Positions 1-8,271 of a stretch of DNA of 41,665 nucleotides are shown piece by piece. How positions within the stretch are numbered: position 1 is the first letter of the stretch; every line of letters begins with the position of its first letter. This DNA comes from an uncultured bacterium (lineage in GTDB: Bacteria > Bacillota > Clostridia > Lachnospirales > Lachnospiraceae). The notes beneath the pieces were generated by a model. That model did no database searches, was not told where the DNA came from, and saw nothing but the letters and a program-made list of their open reading frames with translations. A program made the position numbers and the translations under genes. The stretch lies in contig CANOLZ010000008.1 of assembly GCA_947567075.1 (NCBI GenBank), positions 1-41,665 on the forward strand, in the 5' to 3' direction.

Positions 1-1098
1 GTCAGCTACACCCTTATATCTGTGCTGGAGCGTTTCTTTTTCCTTCATATCCGTATGGAACAGAACGGAAAGTTGTATTCCAACATGAACATATTGTCTA
101 AGATTCTTTATATTGTTTTCTTATGGGGAGCTTTTATGATTCTTGGCAATGAATTTACCGTTGTCTTATATGCTCTAACTTTATCATTAGCCTGTGTCAC
201 AGGAATCATTCTTGTGGGATATTTTTATAAGGAGAAAAGGGAGATAAGGGAAGAGGGGTTATTGGACGTGCCAAAAAAAGAACTTATGAAGTATGGTATG
301 CCCTTTGTCATGACAGCTCTTATGGAATGGCTTCTTTCCTCATGTGATAAATATTCTTTGCGCATTTTTAGTACAATGTCTCAAGTGGGCATTTATGGGT
401 CTGCTATGCAGATTATGGTTATACTCCTTACCTTTAAGGCAACCTTTGTGGCCTTTTGGGCTCCTATTGCCATGGAAAAATATGAGCAAAAAACAAAAGA
501 GCAATGTTCCTCCTTTTTCCAGGAAGTTTTCTCCAAAGTGCAGTTTTTGGCTGTCTTGGCAGCCTTTTTTCTTATTTTATTTCGAGATGTGGTAGTGCTT
601 TTATTAGGAGAAAAATACAGGGAGGCAGGACACATTATTCCTTTTTTGACCTTCATGCCAATTTTAAGCATCCTCTATGAAATAACGGGCCAGGGAATAA
701 AATTTAAGAAAAAAATACGGTATTACAACTATGCATCAGCAGCTGCCATTGTTTGTAATTTAGGAGGAAATGCTCTATTTGTCCCAATGTTTGGAGCTAT
801 TGGGGCGGCAATGGCAACAGGAATCACCTATATCCTTTATTTTGCCATGGGCAGTTATTTTTCTCAAAAATGTTATCCTGTTCCTTATGAATATAAAAAA
901 ACAATATGTTATGTAGCTTTGTTATTTGTTTATGGACTTTTGGCATCTTTTTTCTCCTATGATTTTATAAGTATTGTGATGAACCATTTATGTGGGATAG
1001 GGGGAATTGCTGTCATTATAGCTATGGAGCGAAAAAATGTCAGGGAAATATGGGGATTTGTATGGAAAGCAGCACGAGATCATAGTATAGTGAAATAA
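1..1098 (+). CDS. Wzx/MATE-like polysaccharide flippase, 5'-truncated by window edge
   Basis: Integral membrane protein of the polysaccharide (Wzx, MVF/MATE-like) flippase type, which moves undecaprenyl-linked repeat units to the outer face of the membrane. The frame is open from base 1. The GTG at 22 is an internal valine rather than a start, because the residues before it are part of the fold, so the N-terminal part of the gene lies outside the window. The visible 365 residues are mostly hydrophobic helices separated by short basic loops. They include a Lys/Glu-rich loop near residues 75-95 and the flippase-typical stretch around 'SSCDKYSLRIFSTMSQVGIYG' split over a helix boundary. The gene ends 97 bases before the next start, so it is probably the last gene of a unit to the left. 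A flippase implies a Wzx-type pathway distinct from the ABC exporter encoded further right. The family is confident; the substrate is unknown. Confidence 0.82.
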   Translation, partial: VSYTLISVLERFFFLHIRMEQNGKLYSNMNILSKILYIVFLWGAFMILGNEFTVVLYALTLSLACVTGIILVGYFYKEKREIREEGLLDVPKKELMKYGMPFVMTALMEWLLSSCDKYSLRIFSTMSQVGIYGSAMQIMVILLTFKATFVAFWAPIAMEKYEQKTKEQCSSFFQEVFSKVQFLAVLAAFFLILFRDVVVLLLGEKYREAGHIIPFLTFMPILSILYEITGQGIKFKKKIRYYNYASAAAIVCNLGGNALFVPMFGAIGAAMATGITYILYFAMGSYFSQKCYPVPYEYKKTICYVALLFVYGLLASFFSYDFISIVMNHLCGIGGIAVIIAMERKNVREIWGFVWKAARDHSIVK

Positions 1099-1102
1099 AA
1101 GG

Positions 1103-1131
1103 ATGAGAACAGAAAAAAATAGTAGTATACT
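1103..1131 (+). promoter_or_regulatory. Weak candidate promoter before the dus gene
   Basis: ATGAGA (1103-1108) and TATACT (1126-1131) are separated by 17 bases, which fits a sigma-A type promoter (4/6 and 5/6 matches). The -10 lies inside the perfect 10-base palindrome TAGTATACTA (1123-1132). This would start transcription about 55-60 bases before the dihydrouridine synthase gene. It is suggestive only, because AT-rich DNA produces such matches by chance. Confidence 0.3.
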
Positions 1132-1195
1132 ATATAAAGAATACGTATGCTTTTAGAGTTACAGGAAGGAAAATATGCCAGGAGGGGACATAAAA

Positions 1196-2140
1196 ATGCA
1201 AGTATACTTTGCTCCTATGGAGGGAATGACAGGATATGTGTACAGGAATGCTTTTCATAGTTTGTATTCTGGTGTAGATAAATATTTTACCCCTTTTTTA
1301 TCTCCTAATCAAAACAGAGCTTTCGGCCCGAAAGAAAGAATGGATATACTCCCAGAAAATAACAAGGGGATGAAGGTAATTCCTCAAATTTTAACAAACA
1401 ACAGTGAATATTTTATAAGGGCCTTAAAAGAATTAGAGGAAAGATATGGGTACAAGGAGGTAAATTTAAATTTAGGCTGCCCTTCCCGTACAGTGACGGC
1501 AAAGGGAAAGGGTGCGGGATTTCTCGGAAAAAGGGAAGACTTGGACGCTTTTTTACAGAAAGTATTTGAGGAAGCAGAAATAAGAATTTCAATTAAAACA
1601 AGGATAGGAGTGGAATCACCAGAGGAATTTCGCTATTTGTTGGAGATTTTCAACAAATATCCATTAGAGGAACTCATTGTTCATCCCCGATTGCAAAAGG
1701 ATTACTATAAAGGTTTTCCCAACTGGAAGGAATTTGCAAAAGCTCTGGAGGAAAATCCCTTTCCAGTATGTTATAATGGAGATATATTTACAGTGGAAGA
1801 TTACAAGCGTTTGAAAATGGAATTCCCAAAAATAGAAAGAATTATGGTGGGAAGGGGACTTTTGAGAAATCCAATGTTGGCAGAAGAGTTAAAGAAAGAG
1901 GAGCCCATATGGGAAGTGGATAAAAAAAGACTTTGGGATTTCCACAATAAATTGTATGAGTCTTATAAAAAAATAATGTCAGGGGACAGAAATACTTTAT
2001 TTAAGATGAAAGAGTTTTGGACTTATGGAGGCTGTTGTTTCCCAGAAGAAGAAAAGACTTTAAAGAAGATAAAGAAAGCATCTAGGTTAAAGGATTATGA
2101 AGAGGCGGTTAAAAATTTGTTTGGGATAGAAAGGGAGTAA
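1196..2140 (+). CDS. tRNA-dihydrouridine synthase family protein
   Basis: FMN-dependent reductase that converts specific uridines of tRNA to dihydrouridine in the cytoplasm. It has the Dus TIM-barrel landmarks in order (numbering from the ATG at 1196): the N-terminal 'APMEGMTG' FMN-binding loop, 'NLGCPS' with the catalytic cysteine at about 95, Lys134 in 'IKTRIG', His163 in 'VHPR', 'NGDI' at about 194, and the phosphate-binding 'GRGLLRNP' at about 219. An ATG also occurs in frame at 1175. I prefer 1196 because AGGAGGGG lies 8 bases before it and the family usually begins just before the APMEG motif. At 314 residues it has the usual family length. Its nearest relatives are unassigned Firmicute Dus proteins, and I cannot say which uridine it modifies. 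It is a housekeeping gene, not part of the glycan pathway. Confidence 0.93.
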   Translation: MQVYFAPMEGMTGYVYRNAFHSLYSGVDKYFTPFLSPNQNRAFGPKERMDILPENNKGMKVIPQILTNNSEYFIRALKELEERYGYKEVNLNLGCPSRTVTAKGKGAGFLGKREDLDAFLQKVFEEAEIRISIKTRIGVESPEEFRYLLEIFNKYPLEELIVHPRLQKDYYKGFPNWKEFAKALEENPFPVCYNGDIFTVEDYKRLKMEFPKIERIMVGRGLLRNPMLAEELKKEEPIWEVDKKRLWDFHNKLYESYKKIMSGDRNTLFKMKEFWTYGGCCFPEEEKTLKKIKKASRLKDYEEAVKNLFGIERE

Positions 2141-2155
2141 AAGGAGAGGAGAAAT

Positions 2156-2779
2156 ATGGGGGAAATTAACAGGGAGGATATGTTGGAGTTGACGAGACGT
2201 ATGACCATAAAGAGAAACTGCTTTAGCAGAATTGCTGGGGCATACATAGATAAAGATGGTTATGTAGATGGAACTTTTAATATCCATTTTCTCAAATTAA
2301 CTCCAAAGGAGCAGCAGAAAAATTTGAACATAGCAAAGGCAGTTTTATTAGGGAAAACAAATATACAGCTTAAAGAGTATACATTTCAAAAGGAAAATAG
2401 AAAGAGAACATGGCAGCTCCTTAAGACATTAAGAGATTGTGGTTTAAAAAATGATGGAATACTAGATATTTTTTATGAAGTCCTTGGAGAGAACTACAAG
2501 GCAAAGGGAAATTACGGAGTATATTTCTTTTTTGGAGCCTATGATGTCCCTAAAAAGGCAGAAGATAAGGAAAATCTATGGGAATCGGAAGAAGTTTATT
2601 CTTTTATCCTTTGCAGTTTATGTCCCGTGCATGGAGATTATGAGCCAGGTGAGCCAGAATGGGGATTTTTATTTCCTATATTTAAAAATAGGAGTAGTGA
2701 TGAGGAGAGGATCCATATATTTCAGGCAGATGAAAAAGATGTACAAATGGAGCAGTTAAAAAGCATTCTTTTATCTTAA
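2156..2779 (+). CDS. DUF4317-like protein, short form
   Basis: Soluble protein of unknown function. The opening (Leu-Thr-Arg-Arg then a basic stretch and 'RIAGAYID') and the later 'GVYFFFGAYDVP', 'FILCSLCPV' and 'GFLFPIFKNRSS' segments resemble the DUF4317 family of Clostridia. Those proteins are, from memory, usually near 400 residues, while this one has 207 and stops shortly after the GFLFP segment. It therefore looks like the N-terminal half only. No second half is visible in the following gene, and the ORF ends cleanly with no frameshift partner that I can see. It begins 15 bases after the dus stop with GGAGAGGAG just upstream, so it is probably co-transcribed with dus. The family assignment is from memory of motif patterns and is moderately sure. 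Confidence 0.6.
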   Translation: MGEINREDMLELTRRMTIKRNCFSRIAGAYIDKDGYVDGTFNIHFLKLTPKEQQKNLNIAKAVLLGKTNIQLKEYTFQKENRKRTWQLLKTLRDCGLKNDGILDIFYEVLGENYKAKGNYGVYFFFGAYDVPKKAEDKENLWESEEVYSFILCSLCPVHGDYEPGEPEWGFLFPIFKNRSSDEERIHIFQADEKDVQMEQLKSILLS

Positions 2780-2804
2780 ACTTATAAAGAAAAGAGGTAT
2801 GGCT

Positions 2805-3335
2805 ATGAAAATAGGAGAAGTGAAAAAACAATATTCTTTCCAGATGAATGCATTACGAAGCCGGCGGATGGAGTTGGAAAAAGAAAAAAAGATGAATGAG
2901 AAAAGGCAGGATAAAAAGGCCAACGAGGGAGTCTTTTTAGAACTCACAGCTTTGGAGGAAGAATATAATAAAATGACCAAGTTTATGGAGGAATTTCATA
3001 TATACCGCAATGCCCTCCAAAATGGGGAAGCTGCCAGACAGCAGGGGGAAGCCATGGCCGAGTATACCCAGGATGTTGTCAAATGCATGGAGATAGCCAG
3101 GCGTATTTCTAGGGGAGCAAAGGTGCCTCCCTATGACGAAAAAAAATTAATGGAGTTCAACTTTGAAATGTATATGGCTGCAAAAAACACAGCAATGGTA
3201 AACTCCCGTAAATCTCGTAAGGAATATAAGTCCTTATGGGAAGATGAGGAAGAAAACAGGGAGCAAAAACAGTCTCCATCGGAGATCGTAGATGAGATGG
3301 AATGTGGAATAGAGCTGCCAGATGGGATGGGATGA
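2805..3335 (+). CDS. Hypothetical coiled-coil protein
   Basis: I do not recognise this protein. It is about 176 residues, very rich in Lys, Glu, Arg and Met. A helical N-terminal half (about residues 15-80) has the heptad-like pattern of a coiled coil, a central part carries 'EIARRISRGAKVPPYDEKKL', and the tail is acidic. There is no signal peptide or membrane segment, so it is probably cytoplasmic. An ATG occurs at 2799 but its AAGAGG Shine-Dalgarno would be only one base away. The ATG at 2805 has 7-base spacing and is the likelier start. It lies 25 bases after the DUF4317-like gene and is probably in the same transcript. No function can be assigned. Confidence 0.65.
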   Translation: MKIGEVKKQYSFQMNALRSRRMELEKEKKMNEKRQDKKANEGVFLELTALEEEYNKMTKFMEEFHIYRNALQNGEAARQQGEAMAEYTQDVVKCMEIARRISRGAKVPPYDEKKLMEFNFEMYMAAKNTAMVNSRKSRKEYKSLWEDEEENREQKQSPSEIVDEMECGIELPDGMG

Positions 3336-3430
3336 TAGTTCCCAGAGCATGTAATGACTGGTTGGTGCAGGGGACATACGTTTAGATGGAATAAAATAGA
3401 GGAGAAGGGGAAAAGGGAAAAATACTAGAA

Positions 3431-4861
3431 ATGATAAAGAATTTTTTACAGATTTTACTTTTATGTATGTGGCTTATTTTCGTGCCAACACTTATTGGAA
3501 CAAACATTTCTATAAGGACAAAAAAATACAAAAGTTCTTTTGCATTAGCTTATATAGCAGGATTTACTTTCATAATTGCTGTCTTTTGGGTGATTGCTCT
3601 GCCAATGATGTTATTTAGGACAGGACTCACATGGCTCTCTCTTTCTTGGGGAACAACGATTCTAATTTTTGGGGGCTTGTCTTCTTTTCGTAATTGGAAA
3701 TATATCAGACAACATATTACCACAAATGGGAAAGAATGGCGCAAAACAATAGGAGAAAGTCCTCTTGCCTTTTTTCTTTTCTTGCTTTTGTTTGGTCTCC
3801 TGCTTTGGGGACAGTTTACATATTTCCAGCCTGGGGATGATAATTATATTTTTGTTGAGACAGCTTGTGATGCTTATTTTAATGATTCTCTCCTTTGGAA
3901 TAATCCCTTGACAGGTTTAGAAGAAGCAGGATGGAATGGTTATTGGCAGCAGGCTCTGTCTCCAATTGCATTGTTTTTTGCAATGCTTGGCAGATTATCC
4001 TTTACCCATCCGGCAATTATCATACATACTTGCTTTTCCTTCTTCTTTGCCTTGGCGGGGTTTTCTGTATATTATGTAATTGGATTATATTTTCTCAAAA
4101 ATGATAAAACATCCATTGTAAAGTATTTAATTGTTGTAAGCTTCCTTCTTTTATTTGGGTATTATACCTCCACTCCAAATCTAACGTTTGCCTTCCTTTT
4201 AGCACCTTGGACAGGAAAAAATATTTTTGTGTGTATTTTATTCCCCTTCTATTTTTTTTCGTTTTGGAATTACCAGGAGGACAGAGAGGAACGTATCTTT
4301 CTTTTTCTTAGCAGTTGTATTACTTTGGCCATATTGACTGTTTATGCACAAGGCATTTTTTTCTGTATTCTTTTTTCAGTATTGACTCTTTTGTTTGGCA
4401 GAAGAAAGGAGGGATATTGGAAGCAGGGGATTGCTTTTTTCTTCTTTTGCCTTCTTTCCTTAAGTCCTGTATATGAGAGGAAAAAGGAGCTCCTTGATAA
4501 AGAAACTATCTATGGTCTTTCACAAGATGTGATAGTTTTAGGTGATTATATAGCCCTTATAAAGGAGGAACCTCTTATTATTGCCCCCAATGAACTGCTT
4601 TCCTATATTCGCCAATATAACGGAAAGGTGAAGCTGTTATATGGAAATAGGGAAACATCAAAGAGCAGATATTCTGAAATTTATGATACAATGGAAATGG
4701 ATTATCCTGATATACATCAATTATGTCAGACGGCAGTGGAAAATAAGGTGGATATAATTATATTTAATACAGACAAGCACAGATTCTCTTCATCTCCAGG
4801 GGAGTATGGATATGACTTTGGCGGTAATCTTGGAAGCTACGATTTCTATATACGCAAATAG
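3431..4861 (+). CDS. DUF6077 membrane protein (GT-C-like), internally shortened copy
   Basis: Multi-spanning protein of the DUF6077 type, proposed here to be a GT-C glycosyltransferase that uses a lipid-linked sugar outside the membrane. Five or more N-terminal helices lead to an extracytoplasmic loop with an acidic 'GDDNY' motif at 135-139, the expected GT-C catalytic position. The soluble C-terminal domain carries the 'RQY' motif and a 'VDIIIFN' strand shared with the copies at 11772-13631 and 30103. Against those copies, this protein passes straight from the 'RRKEGYWKQGI' loop to the last helix before the C-domain. About 135 residues holding several helices and the 'YWRLWW/YTVSRMY' segment are missing, with the frame kept. 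It is probably a decayed copy. A GA-rich leader precedes the ATG, but the Shine-Dalgarno spacing is long. Confidence 0.75.
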   Translation: MIKNFLQILLLCMWLIFVPTLIGTNISIRTKKYKSSFALAYIAGFTFIIAVFWVIALPMMLFRTGLTWLSLSWGTTILIFGGLSSFRNWKYIRQHITTNGKEWRKTIGESPLAFFLFLLLFGLLLWGQFTYFQPGDDNYIFVETACDAYFNDSLLWNNPLTGLEEAGWNGYWQQALSPIALFFAMLGRLSFTHPAIIIHTCFSFFFALAGFSVYYVIGLYFLKNDKTSIVKYLIVVSFLLLFGYYTSTPNLTFAFLLAPWTGKNIFVCILFPFYFFSFWNYQEDREERIFLFLSSCITLAILTVYAQGIFFCILFSVLTLLFGRRKEGYWKQGIAFFFFCLLSLSPVYERKKELLDKETIYGLSQDVIVLGDYIALIKEEPLIIAPNELLSYIRQYNGKVKLLYGNRETSKSRYSEIYDTMEMDYPDIHQLCQTAVENKVDIIIFNTDKHRFSSSPGEYGYDFGGNLGSYDFYIRK

Positions 4862-4875
4862 AAAGGAGAGAGAGC

Positions 4876-6321
4876 ATGTTAAATCGTAGACAGCATAAGG
4901 CTGTATTATGGGGAGAAGCTCTGTTTATCCTAGTATTGACAATAATGCTTTGTTTTAATTATGATGTCTGGCTGGATGAGGCGTTTACAGGCATTTTCGT
5001 TCGCAGTAATTTTTATGATATGATCAAGGCGACTGCTATGGACGTCCACCCTCCCTTGTATTATGTTTTATTAAAACTTTTTGCCATGATTTTTGGGTAT
5101 CATATACCAGCATTAAAGATTTTCTCTGTACTTCCCATACTATTTTTGATGCTTATGAGTATATTTTGGGTATATCCTAAATTTGGATTCAAGACTGCTT
5201 TTTTATTCCAAATGCTTCTGGGAGTCTTGCCTAACAGTATGATAAAGAACGTAGAAATGCGCATGTATACTTGGGGAATGCTCTTTGTATTTTTAGCTGC
5301 CCTTTGCGCATATGAAATATGGAAAAAAGATGGGAAGGGAATAAAGTTTGATATAGGTCTTTTTGCTTTTGGGCTTGCAGCAGCTTATACTCATTATTTT
5401 GCTTTGGTTTCAATAGGTGTCATTTATTGTATATTGGTTTTTTGGATTGTTTTGGGAAAAGATTTCAAAAAACTGAGAGAAGTTTTTGTCTCTATGATAG
5501 GAAGCATTTTTGGTTATTTGCCATGGATTCCAGTATTCTACAATCAGACGAAAGTAGTTGCAGGGGGAGGATGGTGGTATCAGGAACCTGTACTTTTTCG
5601 TAATATTCCTGCTTTTATCTCTTGGCCAGCAGGAGGAACAGATGCTGCTGTCATAGAGGAGCTTTTTTTGTTGACAGTAAGCGTCTGCTTTTTTGGACTA
5701 TTGTATCGTAGATACTCTAAAGATAAGAAGGCTTTTTTTGTTCTTCAAGAGGAAAAAGAAGGAAATTTGTCAGAAATAAGAATAGGGCTTTCTTCCTTTC
5801 TTGTGTATTTATTTACCATTTTTCTTGGAGTCCTTTTATCAAAAGTAATAAAGCCGTTATATTTAAGCCGATATGTTTTTTCTGCATGTGGACTGTTGTA
5901 TTTAGGAATAGCCATTTCTGCTAATTACTTAAAAAAATATGTGTATGTGGCTCTTTGTATTTTTTTTATGGGAGTGGGAGTTTATTCTTATCCTCTCGTT
6001 TGGAAGGAAGAATATGAAGAACCTGTTTTGGAAGAACTAAAAAATTTAGAAACATTTCTTGAAGGACAGGGAGAATTGTCTATCGCCTCAGAATCGGATC
6101 TTTGGTATTGGATTTTTAAGTTTTACTTCCCCCAATACGAAGTAGAAATCGTTACAAATATTCCAGAGGAAAAGATAAGAAAAGGAGGCATCATTTTCAT
6201 TACAGAGACAGGAGAAGAAGTATGGGAAGAGATGCCGCCCTGGGTAAGAATGGATGAACTAGGAAGTATAGAATTTAAAGGGAAGCAAAGGCTGTATCAG
6301 TTAGAGTGGGCAGATTGGTGA
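4876..6321 (+). CDS. GT39-like (GT-C) membrane glycosyltransferase
   Basis: Polytopic protein resembling ArnT/PMT-type glycosyltransferase family 39 enzymes, which transfer a sugar from a polyprenyl-phosphate donor on the outer face of the membrane. After one N-terminal helix comes 'DVWLDEAFTG' (acidic pair at 34-35, the usual catalytic loop) followed by 'DVHPPLYYVLLKL' at 56-68, the classic GT39 loop signature. About ten further helices follow, then a soluble C-terminal tail of roughly 100 residues. It starts 14 bases after the DUF6077 stop with GAAAGGAGAG upstream, so the two genes form an operon. It ends 23 bases from the convergent reverse-strand gene. The acceptor and sugar are unknown; a surface polysaccharide or teichoic acid is the natural guess. 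Confidence 0.82.
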   Translation: MLNRRQHKAVLWGEALFILVLTIMLCFNYDVWLDEAFTGIFVRSNFYDMIKATAMDVHPPLYYVLLKLFAMIFGYHIPALKIFSVLPILFLMLMSIFWVYPKFGFKTAFLFQMLLGVLPNSMIKNVEMRMYTWGMLFVFLAALCAYEIWKKDGKGIKFDIGLFAFGLAAAYTHYFALVSIGVIYCILVFWIVLGKDFKKLREVFVSMIGSIFGYLPWIPVFYNQTKVVAGGGWWYQEPVLFRNIPAFISWPAGGTDAAVIEELFLLTVSVCFFGLLYRRYSKDKKAFFVLQEEKEGNLSEIRIGLSSFLVYLFTIFLGVLLSKVIKPLYLSRYVFSACGLLYLGIAISANYLKKYVYVALCIFFMGVGVYSYPLVWKEEYEEPVLEELKNLETFLEGQGELSIASESDLWYWIFKFYFPQYEVEIVTNIPEEKIRKGGIIFITETGEEVWEEMPPWVRMDELGSIEFKGKQRLYQLEWADW

Positions 6322-6344
6322 ATGGAAGGGGCATGGCATCTCTT

Positions 6345-8174
6345 TCACTGAGTAATTCTGTACAGAACCCCGCTATCCAATTCTAAAGATTCATAGTTCT
6401 TTTCCTTTATATAGTTCATTAAATATCCTCCTAATTCATTTTCATTGGGGGAGGGATCCCCTACAACATCGCCACAGCTGTCATAGGCGCCTATTTCTTC
6501 TTTTAAGACAAAAATAAGCTCTGGATATTTTTCAGGGTTCCTTTCATAATAAGGTTTTAAACGTTCACTATTGAATTTTGTTCGCCAGGTGGTAGGAGAG
6601 GCACAGTGCAGATCCGTTGCCAAATATCCCCATGGAAGGAGTTTTGTAAAAAATACTGTATGGCTATTAGAATAGCCAGAAGATGTTGTGGCATAATTTT
6701 GTATATCATCATAAACCGTTTTATACATTTTATGATGTTCTGCCGTTGTATAAAGCCCTTTGGCAGGGCCTGCGGTTATTTTTGTTGTTAATTGAGATAG
6801 AGGGGCGTCTCTGTAAACGTTAATAAAACGTAGAACGCCTGTCTGAATGCAAAGGATAAGAAGAGAGACCAGACAACCAAAGGAAAAGAGACGGTAAAGG
6901 ACTGTCTGCCCCTCTTTTCCTTCCTTCAGCTCTTTCATAAAGTCCCATATAAGAAAAATGCAGCCAAGGGCAGAAATACAATGCCCAATAGATAGAATGT
7001 ACAAGTATCCATTAGATGAGTAGCTATAAACCATGGACAAAATAAGGCCAGAGACAACGAAGAGGAAGAAAAGGTAAGTATTTCTTTTTTCAGTAATGAA
7101 ATAGAGTACAATGCCAAATAAAGTAATTCCAGTAAATAAATAGCCTGTATGGCCAAGGCTAAAAATAAAATAACAGAGAAAAAGAAGGAAAGTCAAAGAG
7201 ACAATTCCAAGTTTAAAAAAGGCAATTTTTGTTTGGGCAAAAGGGCTTCCGCTGATGAAGGGGAGCCTTTTTTTTATCCATATTTGTCCTAATAAAAAGG
7301 AGATTCCAATAAGAATATAACCTCCATAAGCTCCCCATGTATATGCCTGGTTTATGCCAATAAAAAATTTTTTGAAAGGATAAGATAAACTTGTAATATG
7401 TTCCTCGTCAGAAAGAACATAAGGAATAGCTTCCAAAAGCTGGGGCAAAGAGATTTTGGAAAACATATAGAAGAGGAAAAGGAAAAATGGAATACAAATG
7501 CCATAAAATGTATAAAGACAAACGGTAATAAGCTGGGCGCTTTTCAGCTTTTCTTCCTGATGAAATACTTTAGCTGCCAATAAGAAAAGCCCTATGCACA
7601 AAAGGACAAGAAAATAGGCAGCAGCCATAGTGGGAAGGCTTAATACACATAAGGCAAAGAAAAAGCCAGAATACAGAAGATATTTTCTTGCCCCTTTCCT
7701 TTGATGATTATAAAAGTGATAAATAAGAGCCATGGAAAGAAGATAAAATCCTACGGACATTGTATAGTAGGACAAAGTTGCAATGTTCAAATGGGCATAA
7801 AAAAGGTAGGATACAGCGCATATAAGGGAGGGAAAGGCACTATGCTTTTTAAAAAAAATTCTGTATAGAACAATACTGATACAAAAAGAATAAATGACAT
7901 AAGAAATACGAAAAAATAAAAGGATGCCATCGGTAGAGCCAGTTGTCTCAATAAAGAGAGAAAAAAGGGGCAAAAGGAGAATAGAGCTTAGCTGAGTGGG
8001 AAACCAGTCATGAACAAAAAGGGAATCTCCTTGGTAAAACCGATAAGAGGTGGCAAAGTAAAAAGGCTCATCCGACCAGCAAAATCCATAAAAGCATCGA
8101 AAAAGAAGGGAAAGAGCTATAAGGGATAGAAAGATGTAAGGCATATAAGACAGATAAGTGTTTTTTTCTTTCAT
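6345..8174 (-). CDS. Reverse-strand GT-C-like multi-spanning membrane protein
   Basis: This is the only gene read leftward among the confident genes of the window. It encodes about 609 residues with one N-terminal helix, then 'FCWSDEPFYFATSYR' (acidic pair at about 35-36) and 'VHDWFPTQ'. That matches the first extracytoplasmic loop of GT-C glycosyltransferases. Some ten more helices follow, then a C-terminal soluble region of about 150 residues with several Tyr and Pro residues. An in-frame ATG at 8198 would add eight residues but has no Shine-Dalgarno and overlaps the -35 of the facing promoter. The ATG at 8174 has GGAG seven bases upstream and is preferred. It probably transfers a lipid-linked sugar to a cell-surface glycan; this is inferred from fold signature only. 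Confidence 0.72.
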   Translation of the reverse strand: MKEKNTYLSYMPYIFLSLIALSLLFRCFYGFCWSDEPFYFATSYRFYQGDSLFVHDWFPTQLSSILLLPLFSLFIETTGSTDGILLFFRISYVIYSFCISIVLYRIFFKKHSAFPSLICAVSYLFYAHLNIATLSYYTMSVGFYLLSMALIYHFYNHQRKGARKYLLYSGFFFALCVLSLPTMAAAYFLVLLCIGLFLLAAKVFHQEEKLKSAQLITVCLYTFYGICIPFFLFLFYMFSKISLPQLLEAIPYVLSDEEHITSLSYPFKKFFIGINQAYTWGAYGGYILIGISFLLGQIWIKKRLPFISGSPFAQTKIAFFKLGIVSLTFLLFLCYFIFSLGHTGYLFTGITLFGIVLYFITEKRNTYLFFLFVVSGLILSMVYSYSSNGYLYILSIGHCISALGCIFLIWDFMKELKEGKEGQTVLYRLFSFGCLVSLLILCIQTGVLRFINVYRDAPLSQLTTKITAGPAKGLYTTAEHHKMYKTVYDDIQNYATTSSGYSNSHTVFFTKLLPWGYLATDLHCASPTTWRTKFNSERLKPYYERNPEKYPELIFVLKEEIGAYDSCGDVVGDPSPNENELGGYLMNYIKEKNYESLELDSGVLYRITQ

Positions 8175-8191
8175 TCGATTTCTCCATTTAC

Positions 8192-8220
8192 TTAACATTC
8201 ACATAAATATATGATATAAT
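8192..8220 (+). promoter_or_regulatory. Promoter for the ydjC-like/yfhO unit
   Basis: TTAACA (8192-8197), a 17-base spacer and a consensus TATAAT (8215-8220) make one of the best sigma-A matches in the window (5/6 and 6/6). Transcription would start near 8227 and read the deacetylase and YfhO genes. The -35 lies inside the alternative N-terminal extension of the reverse-strand gene, which argues that the extension is not used. Confidence 0.7.
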
Positions 8221-8232
8221 CAACCATTATTT

Positions 8233-8262
8233 ATTATAACAGGAAAAAAAGGGAAAGGACAA
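8233..8262 (-). promoter_or_regulatory. Promoter for the reverse-strand GT-C gene, facing the forward promoter
   Basis: On the minus strand TTGTCC (8262-8257), an 18-base spacer and TATAAT (8238-8233) form a good promoter with a start near 8226. It faces the forward promoter at 8192-8220, and the two -10 boxes are only 12 bases apart. Confidence 0.55.
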
Positions 8263-8271
8263 GGAGTATTT

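Noticed and set aside
1123..1132. Perfect palindrome TAGTATACTA as a regulator site
   Set aside because: Ten bases of AT-rich palindrome occur often by chance. It is kept only as part of a weak promoter.
6316..6352. Terminator between the convergent genes at 6321 and 6345
   Set aside because: Only GTGAA/TTCAC pair, around a long loop and with no T-run on either strand.
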